NCBI RefSeq assembly: GCF_010119245.1
Contig: NZ_WNKG01000006.1
Coordinates: 186,001-250,000, forward strand
Source of the DNA: Cyclobacterium salsum
Lineage (GTDB): Bacteria > Bacteroidota > Bacteroidia > Cytophagales > Cyclobacteriaceae
Reading direction: 5' to 3'
DNA: 64,000 nucleotides
Both the position numbers and the translations under genes were made by a program. Below the pieces are notes generated by a model that saw only the letters and a list, made by a program, of their open reading frames with translations, searched no databases and was not told the origin of the DNA. The first letter of the stretch is position 1, and each line of letters starts with the position of its first letter. Below are positions 54,588-63,989 of this stretch, in pieces.

Positions 54588-54918
54588 GGTGGTTAGTTTT
54601 TTAGTTTTAATGGGTTAGTTTTAATCCAGTTCTTTTTAAAGTAAACATTTCGGTCCCAACAGGAGAACTAAATTTAATCGATTTAAAGAAAATTTTTATT
54701 ATGATTTACATAAGCAAATTTAATGCAAAAGGGTTCAATTAGCATTGTAATTAAGAAAGAAACCTCCGGTTTTCGCTGAAAAGCCTACTGGATTTCAACT
54801 TAACATCCTTATTAAACTGCGGCACTTATAGCCTTTTTCTTGCCGTGTAAATAAAATTCCATGTTTAAAAAATTAAAGTCAAGTTTTACAGGATGAAATC
54901 CCTCCTTTTTAGAATGAA
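54588..54918. other. Intergenic region between SulP and purB
   Basis: About 330 AT-rich bases between two minus-strand genes. No terminator hairpin with a T run, RNA gene or coding frame was recognised. The right part would hold the end of the purB transcript and the left part the SulP promoter. Confidence 0.35.
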
Positions 54919-56262
54919 TCATATCCCGGTATAGGTGAACGGACTGATCGTTTTCAATTCATTTTTAATTTCAGGGGAGACCTCCAGGGTATTGATAAAT
55001 TCACTTATGGCCTGTTTCGTAATGGCCTGGTTGGTGCGCGTTAACGATTTGAGTGCTTCGTAAGGTTTCGGGTACCCTTCTCTTCTTAAAATTGTCTGGA
55101 TGGCTTCGGCGACCACCGCCCAGTTATCTTCCAGGTCTTTGTTAATGGCGGACTGATTCAATTCCAGCTTATCTATTCCTTTTTCCAGGGAAACATAGGA
55201 GATCAGCATGTGCGCCAGGGGCACACCAAGCACCCGGAGCACGGTACTATCGGTCAGGTCACGTTGCAAGCGGCTGACAGGTAATTTAGCAGCCAGGTGT
55301 TCCAGGAGGGCATTGGCAATTCCCAGATTTCCTTCGGCATTTTCAAAATCAATGGGGTTTACCTTATGAGGCATAGCAGAAGAGCCCACTTCACCTGCTT
55401 TGATTTTTTGCTTGAAATAATTCATCGCTACGTACTGCCATATATCCCGGCTAAAATCAAGCAGAATGGTATTCATTCGTTTCAACCCATCCATATGTGC
55501 TGCCAGATGGTCGTAGTGCTCGATTTGAGTTGTGGGGAAGCTTCTTTTCAATCCTAATTTTCCGTTAACAAAAGCATCGGCAAATTCTTTCCAGTCAATC
55601 TGCGGGTAGGCAACGAAATGCGCGTTCATGTTCCCGGTGGCTCCCCCAAACTTTCCAGCAAAGGGGACTTTCTGAAGTAATCCAAGCTGCTCATGTAGCC
55701 GGATGACAAAAACCTCCAATTCTTTACCAAGCCGGGTAGGCGAAGCCGGTTGCCCGTGGGTTTTCGCCAGCATGGGAACGGCTTCCCACTCTTCCGATCG
55801 GTTGATCAACCGTTTAATAACCTGATCCAGTGCAGGGAGTAGTATCTCTTGGATGCCATCTCTGTACATCATCGGGATGGCGGTATTATTAATGTCCTGG
55901 GAGGTAAGGCCAAAATGTATAAATTCCGAAACATGCTCAAGCCCCAGGGACTGAAACCGATCTTTCAGGAAATACTCTACTGCCTTGACGTCATGATTGG
56001 TCGTTTTTTCGATGTTTTTGATTACTTGAGCATCCTTCTCATCAAAATTCCTTTCGATTTCACGGATATCACTGAATTTATTTTTATCTACACTTTCCAG
56101 TTGAGGTAACGGCAACTCACATAGGGCGATAAAGTATTCGATTTCCACTTTTACCCGATACCGAATCAGGGCAAATTCGGAAAAATAGGCTCTTAAAGGG
56201 CTGGTTTTTGAGGCATACCGCCCGTCAATCGAAGATATTGCAGTAAGTGGGGAAAGTTCCAT
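54919..56262 (-). CDS. purB: Adenylosuccinate lyase
   Basis: 447 residues. The enzyme removes fumarate from SAICAR and from adenylosuccinate in purine synthesis in the cytosol. Visible marks are DGRYASKTSPLRAYFSEFALI at the start, KTHGQPASPTRLGKEL in the middle, and the fumarase-superfamily signature GSSAMPHKVNPIDFENAEG near 292-310. TSQDIN near residue 125 is another conserved block. The length is usual for the family. It is a single gene here without purine neighbours. Confidence 0.96.
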   Translation of the reverse strand: MELSPLTAISSIDGRYASKTSPLRAYFSEFALIRYRVKVEIEYFIALCELPLPQLESVDKNKFSDIREIERNFDEKDAQVIKNIEKTTNHDVKAVEYFLKDRFQSLGLEHVSEFIHFGLTSQDINNTAIPMMYRDGIQEILLPALDQVIKRLINRSEEWEAVPMLAKTHGQPASPTRLGKELEVFVIRLHEQLGLLQKVPFAGKFGGATGNMNAHFVAYPQIDWKEFADAFVNGKLGLKRSFPTTQIEHYDHLAAHMDGLKRMNTILLDFSRDIWQYVAMNYFKQKIKAGEVGSSAMPHKVNPIDFENAEGNLGIANALLEHLAAKLPVSRLQRDLTDSTVLRVLGVPLAHMLISYVSLEKGIDKLELNQSAINKDLEDNWAVVAEAIQTILRREGYPKPYEALKSLTRTNQAITKQAISEFINTLEVSPEIKNELKTISPFTYTGI

Positions 56263-56344
56263 GGATATCCTTTGTCGGTTTACTAAGGTGCAAAATTAAT
56301 TCCTTTTATTGAAAAGGAGCGGTTCTGTCTCATATTATTGGCAT

Positions 56345-56376
56345 AAAAAAAGCCCCCTGTATCAGGGAGCTTTTTC
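56345..56376 (-). terminator. Terminator after the DUF4397 gene
   Basis: A stem AAAAAGCCCCCTG with CAGGGAGCTTTTT, with one mismatch and a three-base loop. On the minus strand the T run of the A-rich arm follows. It is 22 bases past the stop at 56398. Confidence 0.65.
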
Positions 56377-56397
56377 GAATTCATTTGAAACGGGTAG

Positions 56398-57099
56398 TTA
56401 ATAATTGGGATAATTGCGGATAAGTTGTAGCCGTAGGCCGTCTTCCGAGTTGCTTTCAGCTTGGTTTTTTCCTCTGATTACAAGGGTATAAACCCTTCCT
56501 TCTCTCAAGTACACATCGTTCAGCCGGGCCCACTCTTCGTTTCCATCCGCTGACATAATAATGAGGTCTGTTTCACCCTGCGTTACATTTATAAAGTCTG
56601 TAATCTCCATGAATTCATTTTCCTGAAATAGTGGATCGGCTTCATCTCTTTGGTAAATGCTCACTTCCGGACTATCCGGGGAAAGATGAACAAGGCGAAC
56701 CAGGGCATTACCGGTTGCCGGAATGCCCAGGCTGTCCTCTATAAAAAGCGTCTGTAACTCGCCTTCCTCCTCTGCCATAAAGAAAGAGTAGGCTTTTTCC
56801 ACTTCCAGCGTCACAGCCGTATCCAGAAGAGATTGATCCGAAGCCGGGTCTTTGAAAGAAAAATTTCTTTCACCGGTGAAAAAGTACCAGTATTCAATGA
56901 AATGCCCGTAGTCAAAATGCTTCCGATCATAGACGCGCTCATCTACTTCAATCTTTATTTCATGACCGGCTGTGGTTCCATTATAGAAGGATACATAGGC
57001 CCTAGGCGTATTTCCTATGGACTCACTATCCAAATCCATACAGGAAAAGATAAGCGGAAGGACGAAAAGCAGTGCGACTCCCTGCCATTTAAATTTCAT
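56398..57099 (-). CDS. DUF4397 lipoprotein
   Basis: 233 residues if the start is the ATG at 57099; upstream in-frame ATGs at 57108 and 57132 are also possible. A signal peptide with lipobox-like LIFSC (MKFKWQGVALLFVLPLIFSCMD) precedes a beta-rich region. The DUF4397 mark RLVHLSPDSPEVSIY occurs in the second half. It is probably anchored in the outer membrane. Its role is unknown; DUF4397 proteins are common in Bacteroidota cell-surface lipoproteins. Confidence 0.78.
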   Translation of the reverse strand: MKFKWQGVALLFVLPLIFSCMDLDSESIGNTPRAYVSFYNGTTAGHEIKIEVDERVYDRKHFDYGHFIEYWYFFTGERNFSFKDPASDQSLLDTAVTLEVEKAYSFFMAEEEGELQTLFIEDSLGIPATGNALVRLVHLSPDSPEVSIYQRDEADPLFQENEFMEITDFINVTQGETDLIIMSADGNEEWARLNDVYLREGRVYTLVIRGKNQAESNSEDGLRLQLIRNYPNY

Positions 57100-57340
57100 T
57101 TTTCTCATGTAGTGCATTAATTGGGTTGTCATATAATAGTTTGGTTTCGTTATTTAATGTCATTACGAAAAATACATGCAAAGTGCGACTATGCCTGGCA
57201 AAAATTTTTCTCGTTAGATGAGAACCATATGCTTAAAGCCCGGGTTAGGATAATGAAAATACCCGCTGGTTTTAGGTAAAGAAAAGCGGGTACGTTAATT
57301 TTAAGTGCGAAAACCATTCAAATTTATATCCCACATACAT

Positions 57341-58441
57341 ATGCGGTTTAATTTATTTAAAAAGAATAAAACGGAATCTGAAAAGAAAGAAGATAATTAT
57401 TTGACATTAAGGATACGGGAAACCGTCCGGGAAACCCCAGATACCGTGACGGTATATTTCGAGCAGCCGGAGCCTTTTCTAGACTACAAACCGGGGCAGT
57501 TCCTGACACTCCTTTTAGAAATTGATGGAAAGCAGGAGAGACGTTCCTATAGCTTATGCACCTCGCCATTCGTAGACCCCTTCCCCGGTATTACGGTCAA
57601 ACGGCTGGAAGGTGGACTGGTATCTAACTACATCAACGAGCATTTTCATCCGGGAAAGCGGGTAACGGTCATGAAACCCCTAGGTAATTTTGTTTCGGAT
57701 TACCATTCCCAGAATAAGCGGCTGTATGGAATGGTAGCCGGAGGTAGTGGTATTACGCCCATCATGGGTATCCTAAAATCCGTATTGGTGAATGAGCCCC
57801 ACTCAGAAACGCATCTGCTGTATTGTAGTCGTTCTGAGGAAATGATTATTTTTAAAGAGGCGATCGAAAAGCTACAAGAAGCCTACCCGGGCAGGCTTCG
57901 TGTATGGCATCAATTGTCCCAGCCCGGCCCTGCCTGGGGAGGGGCATGCGGCAGGATGGATAAAGAAACGATAAAATTGTTCTTTTCAAACCTTATCGAG
58001 TCTAGGGATATGGAAACCCGATTTTTCGTTTGCGGACCGGAAGGGATGATGGCTACTGCCAAAACGACTTTACGGGAGCTGGGTACATCAGAGGAAACCA
58101 TTTTATCAGAGAGTTTTTACTTGGAAAAGGAAGTAAGTGAACCCAATGAAGAGTTGGTGGAACTAGTGAGCCGGCCGGTAACAATCGTTCTGGAAGGGGA
58201 AGAACATGCTTTCGACGTGGAGCCGGGCAAAACCATCCTGGAAGCAGGTTTGGAAGAGGGACTGGACATGCCCTATTCCTGCCAAAGTGGACTATGCACG
58301 GCCTGCCGGGGTAAATTGCTTTCAGGAGAGGTGTCCATGATAGAAGATGCCGGCTTGAGCGAAAAAGAGATTGCAGAGGGATTCATTCTTTGTTGTTCTT
58401 CTAAGCCCGCAAATTCTGAAGTGAAGGTGAACATCGAATGA
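57341..58441 (+). CDS. PaaE-like NAD(P)H/FAD reductase with plant-type [2Fe-2S] domain
   Basis: 366 residues from the ATG at 57341; the frame extends to a GTG at 57305. An FAD-binding domain carries the RRSYSLCTSP motif (near 66), and the NAD(P) domain carries MVAGGSGITPIMG (near 130). A C-terminal ferredoxin domain holds Cys residues in the spacing C-x4-C-x2-C-x28-C (near 313-352). The order is that of PaaE and Hmp-type reductases, which pass electrons from NAD(P)H to an oxygenase. No oxygenase gene is seen nearby, so the partner is unknown. The next gene overlaps its stop. Confidence 0.9.
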   Translation: MRFNLFKKNKTESEKKEDNYLTLRIRETVRETPDTVTVYFEQPEPFLDYKPGQFLTLLLEIDGKQERRSYSLCTSPFVDPFPGITVKRLEGGLVSNYINEHFHPGKRVTVMKPLGNFVSDYHSQNKRLYGMVAGGSGITPIMGILKSVLVNEPHSETHLLYCSRSEEMIIFKEAIEKLQEAYPGRLRVWHQLSQPGPAWGGACGRMDKETIKLFFSNLIESRDMETRFFVCGPEGMMATAKTTLRELGTSEETILSESFYLEKEVSEPNEELVELVSRPVTIVLEGEEHAFDVEPGKTILEAGLEEGLDMPYSCQSGLCTACRGKLLSGEVSMIEDAGLSEKEIAEGFILCCSSKPANSEVKVNIE

Positions 58442-58947
58442 TAGAGAATACCGAACGCCTAAAAAGCCTGAAAAAAGATTTTAGGTTATTGGAACGAAAC
58501 GTGCTGCTGTTAATCGCTGTTCCTTTGCCTTTCTTTTCCTTTGCCTACCTGTATGCTACCAGTAGCACGCTTTCGTTGGATCTTCCTGAGCTACCCGAAT
58601 TCCTTAATTACGTTACGTTAAGTTTGGTAACCGTCTTGCTGGTGATGCAAAAGGTGGCCTTCCAAAAACGCATCAGCAAAGTCAGAAAAAGCGGGGCCGA
58701 CCTGGAAAGCCGCGTAAAAAGTTACGCAACTGCCACCTTTTTAAGGTATTGGCAGTTATTTTGGGTCGGTATCCTGACGGCCTTCGGGTTGTTTTTATAT
58801 GATAATCAAGGGTTTACGATTATGTATGGGGTAAATTTAATGTTTATTTCCCTGGGAAAGCCGACACCCCACAGAATCGTAACATCGTTGCGGTTGAAAA
58901 ATGGGGAACGCGACTTGGTATATGCGATCAATAAGCGGGATGACTAG
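58438..58947 (+). CDS. Four-helix membrane protein coupled to the PaaE-like reductase
   Basis: 169 residues overlapping the reductase stop by four bases (ATGA). Four hydrophobic segments (about 20-42, 53-74, 103-120 and 125-143) leave short loops. The C-terminus is basic (RIVTSLRLKNGERDLVYAINKRDD). No family recognised. Tight coupling suggests it works with the reductase, perhaps as a membrane partner in an electron-transfer step; this is inference. Confidence 0.65.
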   Translation: MIENTERLKSLKKDFRLLERNVLLLIAVPLPFFSFAYLYATSSTLSLDLPELPEFLNYVTLSLVTVLLVMQKVAFQKRISKVRKSGADLESRVKSYATATFLRYWQLFWVGILTAFGLFLYDNQGFTIMYGVNLMFISLGKPTPHRIVTSLRLKNGERDLVYAINKRDD

Positions 58948-59116
58948 CACGGAATTGAACACCGTTTCGGCAGGGATGTGTTTATTCGTGATTCTAGTAA
59001 AAGCACTAGTCCGGATTGCTGGTACCCATTGAGAGAATAAGGGCATCTTGGCTGTTATTACCGCCTCTTTCATTATGAAAACCGAAATTTTTCTGAGATA
59101 TCAACATTCCTTTTTG

Positions 59117-59500
59117 TTAAACTAGGCTTTCCCTGTTGCTATTTATTCGTTCTTTCAATATTGTGTTGATCCGCCTATTGATTTCATGCTGCATGGTGGA
59201 ATAACATAAATATTCTTCTGGAGATAAGTGACCGATGACCATACCTCGGGATTCGTGTCTAAAGGCAGTGTCCTTATTAAAGGCATTTTCAATAAAGCCC
59301 GTTTGCTCCCTTTCAGGTAACCGGCTAAAATCAATTTTTTTTGTTACCAAGTAGTGCTTAAAATAGGCCAATAGAAGGTCATGCAACATTTTGATAACGG
59401 GGCGAATCACAGCATTTTGAAACACTTCTTCTTCGCTCATCCCTTTTGTAAATTCCAGCGTAGGAATCGCTGGTCGGGAATACTTCTTAATTTTGTCCAT
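59117..59500 (-). CDS. Small hypothetical protein
   Basis: 127 residues if it starts at the ATG at 59500; an ATG at 59515 adds five residues. The sequence is helical and charged, without signal peptide or membrane segment (VIRPVIKMLHDLLLAYFKHYLV, SPEEYLCYSTMQHEINRRINTIL). It is probably a real gene because the frame is long and the codon use resembles its neighbours, but no family was recognised. Confidence 0.6.
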   Translation of the reverse strand: MDKIKKYSRPAIPTLEFTKGMSEEEVFQNAVIRPVIKMLHDLLLAYFKHYLVTKKIDFSRLPEREQTGFIENAFNKDTAFRHESRGMVIGHLSPEEYLCYSTMQHEINRRINTILKERINSNRESLV

Positions 59501-59721
59501 AAAAAGAAAAACCAACCAAGTGATAGAGATGTTTAAATATGATGAAAAAGTCAGCCTGCCCTTTTCATTCGTTCTGGTTTTCTATAATTGACTTTTTCAG
59601 AATCGTAACCTGAAACTCAATCTGATAACTCCATCCCTCTTTATGCTGTAAGATGTATAGATGCCATATATTCTACTTTTTTCCATAATCCGTAGGAAGC
59701 TGGTATCCATCCAAAATAGGG

Positions 59722-59760
59722 AAATAAAAAAGCCTTGCCGGTATAAAGAGCAAGGCTTCT
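59722..59760 (-). terminator. Terminator after the GPxAKNxKPW protein gene
   Basis: AAGCCTTGC (59730-59738) pairs with GCAAGGCTT (59750-59758). On the minus strand TTTTTTATTT follows. It lies about 24 bases beyond the stop at 59784. Confidence 0.7.
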
Positions 59761-59783
59761 ATCAAAAACGATTATTTATTTAT

Positions 59784-60083
59784 TTATTTATTCCAGGGCT
59801 TGGCATTTTTTGCCTTTGGCCCTGTTACCTTTGGCTTGGTAGCCTGAAGTTTTACTTCCTTGAAGGTAATTTGATCTTTTTCCCAGGACTTATTATTTTT
59901 TGCCGCTGGTCCCTGTAACTTTTTCGGGCCTGCTAACGTGAAGATCTTCTTGGATTCTGCTTTATCTTTTTTCATCCAAGGCTTGTAGTTCTTGGCTGCA
60001 GGTCCCTTAAGGTCACCCCTATCCTGTGCATAGCTAAAAGAGACAACCGTCATAAATGCTACGGCGATTATTAAACCTTTCAT
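59784..60083 (-). CDS. Small secreted protein with three GPxAKNxKPW motifs
   Basis: 99 residues: a signal peptide (MKGLIIAVAFMTVVSFSYA), then a mature part of about 80 residues with a lysine-rich repeat. The motif GPAAKNYKPW, GPAAKNNKSW and GPKAKNAKPW occurs three times, with KKDKAESKK or similar charged linkers between. The mature protein has no cysteines and few hydrophobic residues, so it is probably flexible and basic in the periplasm or outside. I do not know the family. Its own terminator and a CAAACGTA element at 60131-60138 (reverse of TAnnTTTG) suggest a separate transcript. Confidence 0.75.
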   Translation of the reverse strand: MKGLIIAVAFMTVVSFSYAQDRGDLKGPAAKNYKPWMKKDKAESKKIFTLAGPKKLQGPAAKNNKSWEKDQITFKEVKLQATKPKVTGPKAKNAKPWNK

Positions 60084-60229
60084 ATTTTTTACGTTTAGTT
60101 TTTAATTATCCTGTTTAGTATAATAAACGCCAAACGTACGCTATGGATACTCTAAGAAAATCGGTAAATTATTCTGAGTATAAAAACGGAGTAAAAGTAT
60201 CCGTATTTATACGGATGCCAGGGATCGTG

Positions 60230-60862
60230 TCAGATTAGATTCAATTGAGCTGCCTTATTAATTAATTCAGGGGTATTTTTAACCTCAAGTTTCTTCATCA
60301 TGTTGTTTCGATGGGTTTCTACTGTGCGGGTACTTATGAATAGTTTTTGTGCAATTTCCTTAGTGGTATGTCCTTTAGCTATCAACACTAAGATTTCCAT
60401 TTCTTTTGGCGATAGTTTCTTTGGACTGACTCCCTCAAGAGAGATGATGTTTATCATTCGCTGTGAAATTTCCGTGTTGAAGTATTTGTTACCACTGAGC
60501 ACTGTATATATCGCTTTTAGTAATTCATCTTCATCTGTATTTTTCAGAAGGTAGCCATGGGCTCCACCTCTAGTGGCCTGCATAATGTAGTTGCCGTCGT
60601 CATGCATGGAAATCGCAATCGTTTTGATTTTTGGGTATTTTTTTTTCAAACGTTCAAGTACCTCAAATCCGTTCATTTCCGGCATCGTAAGGTCAAGTAA
60701 CAAGATCTCAGGGTGATTTCCTTCGTTAAGTTTTTCCAAAAAAGCTTTGCCGTCTTCTGCGCTAATGACAATCTCAAATTCCTGATGCTTCGATAGGAGT
60801 GAGTGGATACCATCTCTAAATAGCTGATGGTCGTCCACGATGGCAATTTTTATTTTATTCAT
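60230..60862 (-). CDS. Response regulator of the NarL/FixJ family
   Basis: 210 residues. The receiver domain (about 1-120) has the phosphorylation site Asp57 in EILLLDLTMPEMNG, acidic pair Asp10-Asp11 (IVDDH) and Lys in the LLKNTDEDELLKAI region. The LuxR-type HTH spans about 147-205 (LSPKEMEILVLIAKGHTTKEIAQKLFISTRTVETHRNNMMKKL). It overlaps the start of its kinase partner's stop by eight bases, so the pair is translated together. Targets are unknown. Confidence 0.94.
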   Translation of the reverse strand: MNKIKIAIVDDHQLFRDGIHSLLSKHQEFEIVISAEDGKAFLEKLNEGNHPEILLLDLTMPEMNGFEVLERLKKKYPKIKTIAISMHDDGNYIMQATRGGAHGYLLKNTDEDELLKAIYTVLSGNKYFNTEISQRMINIISLEGVSPKKLSPKEMEILVLIAKGHTTKEIAQKLFISTRTVETHRNNMMKKLEVKNTPELINKAAQLNLI

Positions 60863-62561
60863 CTTCGAAAGGTATTTCTACTTCTACAGCGGTGCCTTTT
60901 TCTCCGCTTCTAATTTTGAGGTATCCGTCAAAGACATCAATTCTTTCCTTAATATTTTTCAGCCCGGAACCTGGTGCTATGCTATCCATATTGAACCCGA
61001 TGCCGTCATCAACATAATATAGCGATATTTTATCACTAAATTCTGTCAATGAAATGGTGATTTTGTTAGCATTAGAGTGCTTCAGAGAATTATTGATCAA
61101 TTCCTGACAGACTCTAAACAGGCAAATGTCCAGGTCAAGGCTTAGCTTTCCAGCATTTCCAAGAGTGGAATCATCATAAATAATTTCAATGCCGCTTGAT
61201 TTTTTAATAACATCTATAAAACTGGAAAGCGCTTTGCCTACGCCAAAATCTACCAGAGCGGAGGGCATCAGGTTATACGTCATTCTACGGATTTCATCTA
61301 TGGTCTCATCTACAAGGGTATTGATTTTTTTCTTATCCTGCGAGGATAAACCGGAAGTCTGAACCATTAGTTTTAGACTGGTGAGCAAAGGGCCAAGGCC
61401 GTCATGTAACTCTTTGGATAATCGCTTCCGTTCATTTTCCTGCCCCTCAATCAACGATTTTTTGGCTAACGAACGACTTTTCTTAGCGGCAATTTCATAG
61501 GCCATCAATTTTTCCTGCATGACGACCAATGATTTACCCAGCAGATCACCTTCTTCAGACAACTGGTACTCTGCGTTCATATTCATATTCCCAATTTCTG
61601 AAGAAAAATGAATCGCCTCCTGTATGGATTTTTGTAGCTTCTCTAAAGCGACAAACATTTCGTTTATTTCAATGGTAGGATAGGTATTGACTATTTTGAA
61701 GTCGTAATTCCCTCTAGTCATGTTATTCAGGAAGAGCCTCATTTTCAAAAGAGGCTTCGTTAAAACTATAGAAATGAAGAATGAAAAGGCAAGGGCAAAA
61801 AGAAGGACCAAAATCGAAATTCCAACAAGTTTATTCCTCATTTCTAACAACGGAATGGTAACTTCTTTCACATCAATCTCGGATAAAATCGCCCAATCTA
61901 GATCGGGAATACCTAATTTATCATAGGAACTGTAAACAGGTATGCCCCGATAATCATCAAAAATTCCATATCCGTCCACTCCTGAAATTGCCTGTATTGC
62001 ACCACTTGTTCTGGCTACAATTTGGCCGGGAGGTTTAAGTGGGAAAAACCTCGAAACAGATCTCATCCGATAGTCATCGCCTACTAAATACGTTTCCCCA
62101 CTTTGACCCATTCCGGTACGTTCCAGCAATATCTCCTGAATGGCATTGGTATCTATCCATTTAATCTGCCTGATTTCATCCCCCATTTTTCTTACCATAG
62201 CTAATATAACCTCCCCATCTGAAGCACAGGGGGAAAAATCAATTAGACTTTCTACCGTATTAATTGAATTTAACTTTCTTTGTAGGCATGAAGTATTGAC
62301 GTTAATTGGAATACTATCCAAAATGTCTGCTCTACTCATTTCAGTAATTTCGCCACTGCCATTAAAGAAATTCTTCATTTCTTTTTTAAGGAACGTCTCT
62401 AATTGTATTCTTTTCAGGCTTTTGATGGAAGTGAGCTGAAGTAGTACCCGTTCATCCAGCGCATTTTTAAATTCCCGATAGGAGAAAATAGAAAGAATAA
62501 TCACCACCGGAATCACCAGTAAATTTATTAACACTACTATCCAGGACCTAATGCTCTTCAT
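60855..62561 (-). CDS. Sensor histidine kinase (HisKA_3 type) with extracellular sensor domain
   Basis: 568 residues. There is an N-terminal membrane helix (about 8-27), a periplasmic region of about 210 residues (28-240) resembling a Cache-type sensor, a second helix (245-267) and a HAMP-like linker. The HisKA_3 motif ERKRLSKELHDGLGPLLTSLKL carries the phosphorylated His386. The HATPase_c domain shows RVCQELINNSLKHS and DDGIGFNMDSIAPGSGLKNI. It signals to the response regulator encoded next to it (eight-base overlap). The stimulus is unknown. Confidence 0.92.
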   Translation of the reverse strand: MKSIRSWIVVLINLLVIPVVIILSIFSYREFKNALDERVLLQLTSIKSLKRIQLETFLKKEMKNFFNGSGEITEMSRADILDSIPINVNTSCLQRKLNSINTVESLIDFSPCASDGEVILAMVRKMGDEIRQIKWIDTNAIQEILLERTGMGQSGETYLVGDDYRMRSVSRFFPLKPPGQIVARTSGAIQAISGVDGYGIFDDYRGIPVYSSYDKLGIPDLDWAILSEIDVKEVTIPLLEMRNKLVGISILVLLFALAFSFFISIVLTKPLLKMRLFLNNMTRGNYDFKIVNTYPTIEINEMFVALEKLQKSIQEAIHFSSEIGNMNMNAEYQLSEEGDLLGKSLVVMQEKLMAYEIAAKKSRSLAKKSLIEGQENERKRLSKELHDGLGPLLTSLKLMVQTSGLSSQDKKKINTLVDETIDEIRRMTYNLMPSALVDFGVGKALSSFIDVIKKSSGIEIIYDDSTLGNAGKLSLDLDICLFRVCQELINNSLKHSNANKITISLTEFSDKISLYYVDDGIGFNMDSIAPGSGLKNIKERIDVFDGYLKIRSGEKGTAVEVEIPFEDE

Positions 62562-63071
62562 TTATTACAAGACTTTTTCCCCCTTACCCAAAAATAAAAA
62601 TGTCCCGCAATTATCCACATTTTCACTTCATATCTCATTAAACAAAGGAGGTCCCTCAAAAACCAAAAGGTCAATACTAAACGTTTAAAATCCCTCCAGA
62701 TTCAAGCCCTTATTTGTGAACTGCGAAATATAACGAAAGCCATCTTAACTAATCCCAATGTAAATATAGTGTTCCATCTCATCATTCGGGCAAAGGTTGT
62801 ACAACTATCGGATTGCCCATCAGACCAATTGAAAGATTGTTAGGAGTAAAAGCCCGTAAGCATTTGCAGAAAAGGGCAAATCTGTTTTGCACGTTATTGC
62901 AGGCACTCAATCATTCAGGAAGCTTGTATATCCAATGCCGAGGTGCAGCTCATATCCGATGACATTTAACTGAAACCAATTTCCCACATCGGATTAACGA
63001 CCGCCAAACGAAACCAGTTCCATGCAGCACTAGTCAAATAAACTACACGAGACCATTAGCTGCCTACAAGA
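62562..63071. other. Intergenic region before the histidine kinase
   Basis: About 510 bases. A CAAAAATA element (reverse of TAnnTTTG) lies near 62589-62596 before the kinase, without a matching -33 element. A 72-codon plus-strand frame without a start occupies about 62753-62968; it resembles no known protein. No RNA gene was recognised. Confidence 0.35.
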
Positions 63072-63989
63072 TTAAAGGGGAAGAATGGCAATGTTCCCGG
63101 AACTGATTTTCCCTTTTATAGTGGGAAAATTCCCATTTTGGATGGAAAGCGACTTGGATTGCGAATGATTCGCTACCCGGATGTTTCCACTTCCGGCCTG
63201 AAGTTCGTAGTTATACGACTGGAGATTGCTTGGAGTGTGAATCTGTATGTTGCCCGATGATCCGTGAAAGTAGGAGTAGCTTCCCAAACCGGCCCGATCG
63301 GCTTTGATGTTTCCGGAGGTGATTTCCAGTTTCCCTAATTCTCCGATTTGGTCCAGGCGCATGTTACCTGAGGTGAGTTGGGCATTTAGAATACCATTCA
63401 CGGAAAAGGCTTTAAATTGGCCGCTGGTAGCTTTGAAATCCACATTTCCATTGATTTGTTCTAAGAAGGCATTTCCTGAAGTTATCTGGCAATCCACATG
63501 GCCATCGATGTTTTCCATGCGAATGTTTCCCGAGCTTCCCTTGACCATAACTGCGCCGCTAATTTCCTTTCCATGGATCTGCCCGGACCCCACTTGTAGC
63601 CGGGTGATCGGGGCACGAACGCCAGATACGGCCAATGAGCCAGACCCGTTATTGACATCCAATTGGATTGCCGAAGGTCCTTTTATCCGGATGTATTTTT
63701 TATTACTCCAGCTTCCCCTGGGAGGATTGTAGGCAATTTTCAAGGTATTGCCCACGGTTACCATTACCAGGGTTTTGTCGGTATTTTCATTGGAGCCCAG
63801 AAGTGCTTCTAGGTGGATCTGATTCGTTCCTTCTGCTCCTTCGTATTCGATAGCGATGGCCCCGGAGCTAATTTCTAATTTTTGTATTCCGGTAAAGGAT
63901 TTTTGAATCAATTCCTGAGATTGAGCAAAGTGGCTTCCAAAGGCAACTAAAAGGAAAGATAATAACCAGGTTTTCGATAAGAATTTCAT
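63072..63989 (-). CDS. Secreted DUF4097/DUF2807-like beta-strand protein
   Basis: 305 residues with a signal peptide (MKFLSKTWLLSFLLVAFGSHFAQS). The mature part repeats short SGxI/SGN strands: EISSGAIAIE, VGSGQIHG, KGSSGNIRME, TSGNAFLE, TSGQFKAF, TSGNMRLDQ, TSGNIKAD, GSSGNIQIH, AGSGNIRVA and SSGNIAIL. This gives a right-handed beta-solenoid like those of DUF4097 and DUF2807 proteins. It is probably in the periplasm or outer membrane. Function is not known. It is the last gene of the window and stands alone. Confidence 0.82.
   Translation of the reverse strand: MKFLSKTWLLSFLLVAFGSHFAQSQELIQKSFTGIQKLEISSGAIAIEYEGAEGTNQIHLEALLGSNENTDKTLVMVTVGNTLKIAYNPPRGSWSNKKYIRIKGPSAIQLDVNNGSGSLAVSGVRAPITRLQVGSGQIHGKEISGAVMVKGSSGNIRMENIDGHVDCQITSGNAFLEQINGNVDFKATSGQFKAFSVNGILNAQLTSGNMRLDQIGELGKLEITSGNIKADRAGLGSYSYFHGSSGNIQIHTPSNLQSYNYELQAGSGNIRVANHSQSKSLSIQNGNFPTIKGKISSGNIAILPL

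Noticed and set aside
62753-62968. 72-codon open stretch on the plus strand before the DUF4097-like gene
   Set aside because: It has no start codon, no recognisable homology and a length expected by chance; a decayed gene cannot be excluded.
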